The notes below the pieces were generated by a model, which saw only the letters and a list, made by a program, of their open reading frames with translations, was not told where the DNA came from and did not search any database. Of a stretch of 14,073 nucleotides of DNA, positions 1-6,328 are shown piece by piece. Position 1 is the first letter of the stretch, and each line of letters opens with the position of its first letter. The position numbers and the translations under genes were made by a program. The stretch is from JAGGVT01 sp965369605. Lineage in GTDB: Bacteria > JAJVIF01 > JAGGVT01. The DNA lies in NCBI GenBank assembly GCA_965369605.1, contig CBDURE010000095.1, positions 1 to 14,073 of the forward strand, read 5' to 3'.

Positions 1-486
1 ATAGCCGACATAACCGGCTGTTCAGCAAATCTCACTTCAATTGATGATCCTGAAACACGGTATATTTTAGCGATGTTTGGACAATTGACCGATTTCCTGT
101 TTAGTGGAACCGGCAATTTCGAAACCCAGCATCATATTCTCCCTGCCGCTTTCCAGGATTTACTCGGGCCGGAAATGGTTATTATAAAGGAGAATTTTCA
201 GAGTTTCGTAGATCTCGTTCAGCAGTCCAATGTCGTATTTAAGTGGGGAATTGATAAAGAGCAAATGTCGAATTACGTTTATCTTGAAATTGATGGAATT
301 ACATACATTAAGCATTGTATAGATCATTCAGAAGGGAGTTCAATGTCAGTAATGAAAACAATGCTCACATGCGAATATGATATGCTGGATACATCATCAC
401 CGATTCTGACAGAGAAAAATCTATCAAGTATTGAAATTGATGATGCTTACTTTGCATCCAGAGAAAGTATCGCAGTTCAAGAATAA
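1..486 (+). CDS. Hypothetical protein, C-terminal part (5' end outside window)
   Basis: The reading frame is open from base 1, so the gene very likely begins upstream. The 161 visible codons end at TAA 484-486. The first in-window ATG, at 73, has no Shine-Dalgarno sequence before it, which supports a truncated longer gene rather than a start at 73. The fragment is mixed alpha/beta in character, without membrane segments, signal peptide, cysteine clusters or a motif I recognise. A stretch near residues 70-110 (IKENFQSFVDLVQQSNVVFK) looks like an amphipathic helix followed by strands. It is more AT-rich than the chaperone genes that follow. An intrinsic terminator lies about 40 bases after the stop, so it ends its own transcription unit. 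No function is assigned. I am fairly sure that it is coding because of its length and the terminator placement. Confidence 0.6.
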   Translation: MADITGCSANLTSIDDPETRYILAMFGQLTDFLFSGTGNFETQHHILPAAFQDLLGPEMVIIKENFQSFVDLVQQSNVVFKWGIDKEQMSNYVYLEIDGITYIKHCIDHSEGSSMSVMKTMLTCEYDMLDTSSPILTEKNLSSIEIDDAYFASRESIAVQE

Positions 487-524
487 TAAATACAGATTAT
501 TTTTACTCCTTATCTAATCAATTC

Positions 525-557
525 AAATCCCCCACATACTCTGGGGGATTTTTCTTT
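525..557 (+). terminator. Rho-independent terminator after the first gene
   Basis: AAATCCCCC at 525-533 pairs perfectly with GGGGGATTT at 543-551 (9 bp, or 10 with the A534-T542 pair). The loop is short and the T-rich tract at 549-557 follows directly. It separates the upstream gene from the dnaK promoter. Confidence 0.88.
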
Positions 558-629
558 AAATGAGGTAGTTCACATTTACAAACCACATATGTCCTAGAAT
601 ACATTTTAACAGCCTAAGGGGCAGCCTAG

Positions 630-644
630 GTGTCAGTAGTGTCA
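630..644. repeat. Short direct repeat upstream of the dnaK promoter
   Basis: GTGTCA occurs at 630-635 and 639-644, a 9-bp period, preceded by a related duplication of AGCCTA (611-616 and 623-628). It lies about 75 bp upstream of the dnaK -35 box. It could be an activator or repressor site but matches no operator that I know. The rest of the 487-788 gap holds only the terminator, an A/T-rich stretch at about 654-712 and the promoter. Confidence 0.3.
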
Positions 645-718
645 CCCATAAACAAAAAAAACGTTGAATTCAGGTAAAAATCGCAAAAAATAATCCGATA
701 ATATTTCCAGACAGGTAC

Positions 719-747
719 TTGACAACATTGCACTAAGATTATATAAT
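719..747 (+). promoter_or_regulatory. Perfect-consensus sigma70 promoter for dnaK-grpE
   Basis: TTGACA (719-724) and TATAAT (742-747) are separated by exactly 17 bp, matching the housekeeping consensus at all 12 positions. The A/T-rich DNA just upstream (about 675-712) could act as an UP element. Start of transcription is expected near 754, leaving a leader of about 35 bases. No CIRCE inverted repeat, HAIR (HspR) box or sigma32-type promoter is visible, so high basal expression is inferred. Confidence 0.85.
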
Positions 748-788
748 GGTCTTTGGTTAAGCATTAAAAAGCAAATGAGGTTACTATT

Positions 789-2648
789 ATGACTAAAGTT
801 ATAGGTATCGATCTAGGAACAACATATTCCTGCGTTTCTGTCGTCGAAGGCGGAGAACCAACCGTTATCGTAAACACGGAGGGCGACCGCACAACACCAT
901 CCGTTGTTGCGTTCACATCCGACGGCGAACGTCTCGTGGGTAAAATCGCGAAAAACCAGGCGGTGCAGAATCCAAACCGCACTGTGACATCAATAAAACG
1001 TCACATGGGAAAGAATTTCGCAGCTGATATCGACGGCAAGAAATACAAGCCGGAGGAAATTTCAGCGATGATTCTTCAGAAACTGAAGGCTGACGCTGAG
1101 GCGTATCTCGGTGAAACTGTTACGCAGGCTGTAATTACAGTGCCGGCGTATTTCGAGGACTCGCAAAGGCAGGCGACTAAAAACGCCGGTAAAATTGCCG
1201 GACTTGATGTGCTTCGCATTATCAACGAGCCAACAGCAGCGGCGCTGGCGTACGGCCTTGACAAGATGGACAAGGAGCAACGCGTGCTTGTATTCGACCT
1301 TGGCGGCGGTACATTCGATGTCTCAATTCTCGACATCGGCGATAATGTCATTGAGGTAAAAGCCACCAGCGGAAACAATTTCCTTGGCGGCGATGATTTC
1401 GACAGGAAAATCATGGATTGGATTCTCGAATCATTCAAGAAGCAGTACACGGTTGATCTCACCAATGACCCGATGGCGATGCAGCGAATCAAGGAAGCCG
1501 CTGAAAAAGCGAAAATCGAACTCAGTTCGACTGTGAAAACAACAATCAACCTTCCATTCCTGACAGCTGACCAGACAGGTCCGAAACATTTCAACGCTGA
1601 ATTATCCCGCGCTGAATTTGAGAAAATGACATCCGAACTCATTGACGCCACCCGTGTTCCGACCGAACAGGCGATGCGCGATGCCAATGTCACAAAGGGA
1701 AGCCTTGACCAGGTGCTTCTTGTCGGCGGTTCAACACGAATCCCGGCAGTTCAGGCAATGGTCAAGGGACTTACAGGAGTTGACCCGAACAAGAGCGTCA
1801 ATCCAGATGAGGTTGTCGCTATCGGCGCGGCTATTCAAGCCGGTGTTCTCTCCGGCGAGGTTACAGATGTTCTTCTCCTGGATATCACTCCTCTTTCACT
1901 TGGAATTGAAACTCTCGGTGGTGTGTTTACAAAACTCATCAAGCGAAACACTACGATTCCGACCAAGAAATCGGAGGTTTTCTCCACAGCGGCAGACAAC
2001 CAGACATCGGTTGAAATCCATGTGCTTCAAGGCGAACGAGAGATGGCAACTTATGATAAAACACTCGGAAAGTTCCATCTCGTCGGCGTTCCACCCGCTC
2101 CAAGAGGCGTTCCGCAGATTGAGGTTACATTCGATATCGACGCGAACGGAATTGTGAATGTGTCGGCGAAAGACCTTGGCACAGGCAAACAGCAGGAGAT
2201 TACAATCACGGCATCCAGCAATCTGACTGATGACGATATCAAAACGATGCAGGATGATGCCGAGAAATTCGCTGACGAAGACAAGCAGCTGAAGGAGAAA
2301 GCCGAGGCTCGCAATAAACTTGACTCGATGATTTACCAGGTTGAGAAAAATGTAAACGAGCACGGCGACAAACTTCCGCAGAATGAGACGGATGAAATCA
2401 AGCATGAGATTGAAAACGCCCGTGGCGCGCTTAATACCGATGATGCCGCGCAGATGAACGCGGCGTACGACAAACTCACCCAGTCGTTCCATAAACTCAG
2501 CCAGGTGCTTTATCAGCAGGCTGGACAGCAGGATGCGCAGGCAGGCCCTCAAGCGGGACAGCAGGCGCCACCTCCGGGTGCGGGGCAAACACCCCCACCG
2601 GATGATGTTGTCGAGGGTGAATTCGAGGACCTTGGCCCCAACGCATGA
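789..2648 (+). CDS. dnaK: Molecular chaperone DnaK (Hsp70)
   Basis: DnaK is the cytosolic ATP-driven Hsp70 that binds exposed hydrophobic peptides together with DnaJ and GrpE. The protein has 619 residues. The ATPase domain shows phosphate-loop IDLGTTYS (7-14), LVFDLGGGTFDVSI (167-180) and VLLVGGSTRIPAVQ (309-322). The interdomain linker is VLLLD (361-365). The beta substrate-binding domain (about 366-480) contains FSTAADNQTSVEIHVLQGE. A helical lid (about 480-575) leads to a Q/G/A/P-rich disordered tail and the bacterial-type acidic end DDVVEGEFEDL. The segment after RHMGKNF (71-77) runs directly into IDGKKYKPEEIS, so the insert of about 21-23 residues present in E. coli DnaK is absent, as in Bacillus. 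Residue 13 is Tyr where bacteria usually have Asn. The start ATG has a weak GAGG 8 bases upstream. grpE follows 21 bases after the stop; dnaJ is not adjacent. Confidence 0.98.
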   Translation: MTKVIGIDLGTTYSCVSVVEGGEPTVIVNTEGDRTTPSVVAFTSDGERLVGKIAKNQAVQNPNRTVTSIKRHMGKNFAADIDGKKYKPEEISAMILQKLKADAEAYLGETVTQAVITVPAYFEDSQRQATKNAGKIAGLDVLRIINEPTAAALAYGLDKMDKEQRVLVFDLGGGTFDVSILDIGDNVIEVKATSGNNFLGGDDFDRKIMDWILESFKKQYTVDLTNDPMAMQRIKEAAEKAKIELSSTVKTTINLPFLTADQTGPKHFNAELSRAEFEKMTSELIDATRVPTEQAMRDANVTKGSLDQVLLVGGSTRIPAVQAMVKGLTGVDPNKSVNPDEVVAIGAAIQAGVLSGEVTDVLLLDITPLSLGIETLGGVFTKLIKRNTTIPTKKSEVFSTAADNQTSVEIHVLQGEREMATYDKTLGKFHLVGVPPAPRGVPQIEVTFDIDANGIVNVSAKDLGTGKQQEITITASSNLTDDDIKTMQDDAEKFADEDKQLKEKAEARNKLDSMIYQVEKNVNEHGDKLPQNETDEIKHEIENARGALNTDDAAQMNAAYDKLTQSFHKLSQVLYQQAGQQDAQAGPQAGQQAPPPGAGQTPPPDDVVEGEFEDLGPNA

Positions 2649-2650
2649 TA

Positions 2651-2661
2651 AAGGATGGTGA
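2651..2661 (+). promoter_or_regulatory. Ribosome binding site that decides the grpE start
   Basis: AAGGATGGTGA resembles the full anti-16S complement AAGGAGGTGA with one extra base. Its GGTGA part (2657-2661) sits 8 bases before ATG 2670. An in-frame ATG at 2655 lies inside this element and has no usable site of its own, so 2670 is preferred. Confidence 0.6.
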
Positions 2662-2669
2662 ATATAAGC

Positions 2670-3362
2670 ATGAACACTGACAAGAGCAAAAGCAAAAAGC
2701 GCGAAAAGATTGATGATGCGATGAAAGCCAAAGCATCCGAAAAGCAGCTGGATGATTCAAAAGGCAAATCTCTTTTGGATGATGCGCCCATTGAGAAAGT
2801 CGATGAACCCGATAAGGTTGAAACATCTAAAAAGGAATCCGTGAAAGAAAAGATTTCCGATGCGGAAACCATTGCTCAATTGGCGGATAAAATCGAAATA
2901 ATCAATAACGAACTTCTTCGCGAACGCGCTGCGGTAATCAACTATCGCAAGCGCATGGAGGAGGAGAAATCGCAGATTCGACGCTACGGCGCGTATGACA
3001 TGGCGTTCGACCTCCTAACCGTTCTCGATTATTTCGAGGAAAGCATGAAATTCGATTCAGCTGATCTGAACACGGAATCTGTACTGCAGGGCGTGAAATT
3101 CACGATTGAGGAGATGTACAAACTGCTTGGAAGGCATGGGATTAAGGAGATTGAAACCGATATCCCGTTCGACCCAAAACTGCACGAGGCGTTCGGTACG
3201 GAGGAAACAGAAGAGCACAATCCGGGTGAAATACTCAATGTTCACCGCAAGGGATATACGTATAAGGACAGAGTTTTACGGGCAGCGATGGTTACTGTGG
3301 CTAAGGAGCCGGAGAAGTCCGGTAAAACAGAGGATAAAAATCGAACCAATTCAGGTGAGTGA
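2670..3362 (+). CDS. grpE: Nucleotide exchange factor GrpE
   Basis: GrpE is the dimeric cofactor that opens the DnaK ATPase domain and releases ADP. From ATG 2670 the protein has 230 residues. Residues 1-62 form a lysine/aspartate/serine-rich, probably disordered tail, longer than in many GrpEs. Residues about 64-105 form the long coiled-coil helix, with NYRKRMEEEK at 91-100 matching the family's conserved NYRKR. A small helical part follows, then the beta head from about 150 to 203 with PFDPKLHEAF (156-165) and VHRKGYTYKDRVLRAAMVTV (181-200), the classic GrpE signature. The C-terminal tail is again charged. A start at 2655 would add five residues but has poor ribosome-site spacing. The gene lies immediately downstream of dnaK and shares its promoter. 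The order dnaK-grpE is the reverse of the common grpE-dnaK order. Confidence 0.96.
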   Translation: MNTDKSKSKKREKIDDAMKAKASEKQLDDSKGKSLLDDAPIEKVDEPDKVETSKKESVKEKISDAETIAQLADKIEIINNELLRERAAVINYRKRMEEEKSQIRRYGAYDMAFDLLTVLDYFEESMKFDSADLNTESVLQGVKFTIEEMYKLLGRHGIKEIETDIPFDPKLHEAFGTEETEEHNPGEILNVHRKGYTYKDRVLRAAMVTVAKEPEKSGKTEDKNRTNSGE

Positions 3363-3456
3363 TAATCGTATGATGTGGATAGTGAAAATATCGATAAAGA
3401 TTTACAAAACGGGAATTTTTTAAGATATTTACAGAACTTGCCTTGATTACTAATAC

Positions 3457-3489
3457 GGCGCCGGAAATCATCCCGGCGCCAATCTTTTT
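3457..3489 (+). terminator. Rho-independent terminator of the dnaK-grpE operon
   Basis: GGCGCCGG (3457-3464) pairs perfectly with CCGGCGCC (3473-3480) around an 8-base loop. After a two-base gap it is followed by TCTTTTT (3483-3489). It lies about 95 bases after the grpE stop. Confidence 0.8.
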
Positions 3490-3572
3490 GCATATTGCGA
3501 TTCATTGGAGTCCAAATCATTCTGACCAAATGCAATTCAAAGGTTGAAATAGCTGTGGATGCACATGAAATC

Positions 3573-3620
3573 GTCATTCCGACATCTGACGACCGGAGGG
3601 AGGAAGATGGTCGGAATGAC
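3573..3620. repeat. Hyphenated inverted repeat (REP-like palindrome)
   Basis: GTCATTCCGAC at 3573-3583 is the exact reverse complement of 3610-3620. Pairing extends four more bases (ATCT with AGAT) if one G is bulged, giving about 15 bp around a purine-rich centre. There is no T-tract, so it is not a standard terminator. It resembles short intergenic palindromes that are dispersed in many bacterial genomes; copy number here is unknown. I see nothing else of note in the surrounding gap 3490-3709. Confidence 0.6.
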
Positions 3621-3709
3621 AATATTTCTTGTTCTGTTAACCTTTTCCGACAGGATATTAAACCCTCTGCTTTATCAAATCGCTTTTTTCAAAATCCCCT
3701 GCTATTCAA

Positions 3710-3970
3710 CTACTCAACATGCCCCGACTCAACAATGATATTGCTGTCGCCTTTGATTATGCCGAGTTTTGTTTGAAGTTCGACCTCTCCTCGAAGTTTG
3801 TATCCTCTGAGCGATGAATTTATGCGCATGATATACAGCTCGCCCACATCGAGGCGTACCGGCATCTCGCTCTCTGAATCATCATGCGCGATTGCGCTGA
3901 TTGTGACGCCATTCTCAAGCGCTTTTACAATCACATACTCGTTATTTGAATTGTTCTTTTCGATATCCAT
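3710..3970 (-). CDS. Small hypothetical protein
   Basis: This minus-strand frame encodes 86 residues from ATG 3970 and ends at TAG 3710-3712. The product is soluble and acidic, with alternating hydrophobic and polar residues suggesting a small beta-rich domain (for example EYVIVKALENGVTISAIAHD, then RLDVGELYIMRINSSLRGYK). I do not recognise a family. The frame remains open upstream to a GTG at 4108, giving 132 residues, but that extension is less protein-like and neither start has a clear Shine-Dalgarno sequence. A TATAAT on the minus strand (3982-3977) ends six bases before ATG 3970, which would put the transcript start at or near the ATG, but no good -35 box accompanies it. The gene stands alone between the dnaK and gyrB operons and points towards grpE. 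It is probably real but uncertain. Confidence 0.5.
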   Translation of the reverse strand: MDIEKNNSNNEYVIVKALENGVTISAIAHDDSESEMPVRLDVGELYIMRINSSLRGYKLRGEVELQTKLGIIKGDSNIIVESGHVE

Positions 3971-4180
3971 GTTCTGATTATACAGCCATAAATAAGTTAA
4001 TGAAACGCCTATCAAAATAGTATCGGGAAAGCGGGTTTCGGGATGACTTATCGAGAGTTTGAAAAGGCGCGATTTAACTGAATATGCGTATAGTTTAGAA
4101 ATATTCACGAGCGAGGCATATAATATGACATAATTTAGCCCGATTGCTGATAAAATCTGGTAATATTTATGTGAAAAGCA

Positions 4181-4209
4181 TTAACAAAATTGATTAAATA
4201 TGTTATGAT
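4181..4209 (+). promoter_or_regulatory. Sigma70 promoter for the gyrase operon
   Basis: TTAACA (4181-4186) and TATGAT (4204-4209) are separated by 17 bp, with one mismatch to consensus in each box, in A/T-rich surroundings. The leader to gyrB is about 110 bases. Gyrase promoters are often supercoiling-sensitive; nothing in the sequence proves that here. Confidence 0.7.
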
Positions 4210-4227
4210 TTCATGGCTTGATTATGG

Positions 4228-4248
4228 GGTCGCTTTGCGACCATTTTC
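4228..4248 (+). other. Small hairpin in the gyrB leader
   Basis: GGTCGC (4228-4233) and GCGACC (4237-4242) form a 6-bp stem with a TTT loop, followed by ATTTTC. It lies just after the predicted start of transcription. It could be a weak attenuator or a transcript-stabilising 5' hairpin. The T-run is short, so strong termination is unlikely. Confidence 0.4.
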
Positions 4249-4326
4249 TATGGATTTCATGATTAAATCTTAATTATAAGCTTATGTGAAAAATAGCATT
4301 TCGCTGACGGAGATTTTACTAAAAAA

Positions 4327-6318
4327 ATGCCAAAAACAGACAAAGGGAAACCTGATAAAAGCGAGAAAATAAAACCCGACAAGGATAACGACATGAACAA
4401 GGAATCAGGGAAGGTTTCTTCGACATACGATGCCTCCTCAATCAAGGTATTGGAGGGACTGGAGGCGGTCAGGCTTCGTCCCGCGATGTATATCGGTTCA
4501 ACATCGGAAAAAGGGCTTCATCACCTTGTCTATGAAGTCGTGGATAACTCAATCGATGAGGCGATGGCGGGATATTGCGATAAGATAGTGGTGACGATTG
4601 AAAAAAACGGCGCGATTTCCGTTCTCGATAATGGCCGGGGAATTCCGGTTGATATTCACGAGGAAACAGGCAAATCCGCGCTGGATGTTGTAATGACCAC
4701 TCTTCACGCCGGCGGCAAGTTTGATAAATCGGGATACAAGGTGTCGGGAGGGCTTCACGGAGTCGGTGTATCATGTGTAAACGCGCTGAGCGAATGGTGT
4801 GAAGTGGAGGTTTATCGCAACGGGAAAACATATTATCAGAAATACGAGCGCGGGATTCCAGTTGAAAAAGTCAAAACAAACGGCACATCAAAACGCGAGG
4901 GCACACGGACAACGTTCATGCCGGATTCGGAAATATTTGAAATTCTGGATTTCAAATTTGATCTTCTGGTGAAACGATTTCGTGAACTGGCGTTTCTTAA
5001 TCCTGGATTGGAAATTGTTTTCGAAGACAAACGAGAGGAAAAAGAGAAAGAGGAGAAATTCAAATACGATGGCGGGCTTGTCGCGTACGTTAAGCACCTG
5101 AATCGCAATATTGACGCGCTGTTCACACAGGTTTTTCATATGTCAAAAACGCGTGATGATGTTCAGGTTGATGTCGCGATTCAATATAACTCGGGATACA
5201 ATTACAAAATCCTGACATACGTAAATAACATCCACACAACCGAGGGCGGAACACATCTGGAGGGATTCAAAAGCGCTCTGACACGTGGAATAAACAACAT
5301 CGCACGCAAATTCAATCATTTGAAAGAGAAAAGCAAGAATTTAAGCGGCGATGATGTCCGTGAGGGCCTTACCGCGGTTGTCAGTGTTCGTGTGCCGGAT
5401 CCACAGTTCGAGGGGCAAACCAAAGGGCAGCTGGGAAATTCGGAAATCAAGGGAATTGTCGATAGCCTGTTTTACGAGGAACTGACCTCATACCTTGAAG
5501 AGAATCCACCGATTATTAAAAAGATAATCCAGAAGGGAATGCAGGCGCAAAGGGCAAGGGAGGCGGCTCGCCATGCCCGTGATTTAACACGCAAGAAATC
5601 GCTTCTGCACGGCGCCGTGTTGGCTGGGAAACTGGCGGATTGTTCAAACAATGATCCCGCAAACAACGAAATTTATCTAGTCGAGGGCGACAGCGCGGGC
5701 GGTACCGCGAAAGGCGGCCGCGACAGGCGTTTCCAGGCGATTCTTCCCCTGAAAGGCAAGATTATAAATGTCGAAAAAGCGCGTTTGGATAAAATCCTTT
5801 CTAACGATGAAATAGGCCACATGATTACAGCTTTCGGTACAGGCATCGATGCTGATTTCAACTACGAAAAGCTGCGCTATCACAAGATAATCATCATGAC
5901 CGACGCGGACATCGACGGCGCTCATATCAGAACGCTTATCCTGACTTTCTTCTTCAGGCATCTTGTGCAAATAATTGAAAACGGGCATTTGTATATCGCC
6001 CAACCACCGCTTTACCAGCTGAAAAAAGGCAAGAAAATTATTTACGCTCTCGATGACGAGGACCTTAAAATCAAAATGAAGGAATTCGACGGCCAGGGGC
6101 GAGTAAATCAAAAGCACTATAAGGGCCTTGGTGAAATGAACGCGAATGAATTGTGGGAAACCACGATGGACCCCGGCGCCCGACGGCTTCTGCGCGTTAC
6201 AATCGAAGACGCAGTGGAAGCGGCAAACACATTTGAGATGTTAATGGGTGATACGGTCGAGCCAAGAAGGAATTTCATTAACGAGTACGCACAGAGAATC
6301 GAGTATCTGGATATTTAG
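4327..6318 (+). CDS. gyrB: DNA gyrase subunit B
   Basis: GyrB is the ATPase subunit of the A2B2 type II topoisomerase that introduces negative supercoils. The protein has 663 residues from ATG 4327. The GHKL ATPase domain shows YEVVDNSIDEAM with catalytic Glu70 and Asn74, DNGRGIP (101-107) and GGLHGVGVSCVNALSEW (141-157). The transducer domain carries the conserved QTKGQLGNSE. The TOPRIM domain has EGDSAGG starting at Glu453 and DADID with Asp526, Asp528 and Asp530 for metal binding, followed by the tail YKGLGEMNANELWETTMDP. The large C-terminal insert of E. coli GyrB is absent, as in most bacteria. The first 22 residues are a K/D/P-rich extension. An in-frame ATG at 4393 has AAGGA seven bases upstream and would give the usual N-terminus; the site for 4327 (GGAG, 14 bases away) is poorer, so the start is uncertain. 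gyrA follows after 10 bases. Confidence 0.97.
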   Translation: MPKTDKGKPDKSEKIKPDKDNDMNKESGKVSSTYDASSIKVLEGLEAVRLRPAMYIGSTSEKGLHHLVYEVVDNSIDEAMAGYCDKIVVTIEKNGAISVLDNGRGIPVDIHEETGKSALDVVMTTLHAGGKFDKSGYKVSGGLHGVGVSCVNALSEWCEVEVYRNGKTYYQKYERGIPVEKVKTNGTSKREGTRTTFMPDSEIFEILDFKFDLLVKRFRELAFLNPGLEIVFEDKREEKEKEEKFKYDGGLVAYVKHLNRNIDALFTQVFHMSKTRDDVQVDVAIQYNSGYNYKILTYVNNIHTTEGGTHLEGFKSALTRGINNIARKFNHLKEKSKNLSGDDVREGLTAVVSVRVPDPQFEGQTKGQLGNSEIKGIVDSLFYEELTSYLEENPPIIKKIIQKGMQAQRAREAARHARDLTRKKSLLHGAVLAGKLADCSNNDPANNEIYLVEGDSAGGTAKGGRDRRFQAILPLKGKIINVEKARLDKILSNDEIGHMITAFGTGIDADFNYEKLRYHKIIIMTDADIDGAHIRTLILTFFFRHLVQIIENGHLYIAQPPLYQLKKGKKIIYALDDEDLKIKMKEFDGQGRVNQKHYKGLGEMNANELWETTMDPGARRLLRVTIEDAVEAANTFEMLMGDTVEPRRNFINEYAQRIEYLDI

Positions 6319-6328
6319 GTAGGAGAAC

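Noticed and set aside
719..747. CIRCE or HAIR heat-shock operator
   Set aside because: TTGCACTAAG near 728-737 faintly recalls half of CIRCE, but no GAGTGCTAA partner exists; no CTTGAGT-N7-ACTCAAG is present.
1642..2157. 171-codon plus-strand frame in dnaK
   Set aside because: It overlaps dnaK in another frame and gives a non-protein-like Arg/Ser/Gln-rich sequence.
1896..2588. 230-codon minus-strand open frame within dnaK
   Set aside because: It lies wholly antisense to an unmistakable dnaK, has no ribosome site, and its product has the arginine/leucine/cysteine-rich character of shadow frames. The same applies to the frames at 1076-1693 and 13282-14004.
3495..3776. 93-codon plus-strand frame
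   Set aside because: It runs through the 3573-3620 palindrome, has no ribosome site and shows no domain-like character.
4120..4326. Replication origin next to gyrB
   Set aside because: gyrB can lie near oriC, but there is no dnaA, dnaN or recF and no cluster of DnaA boxes; the A/T-rich DNA is explained by the promoter.
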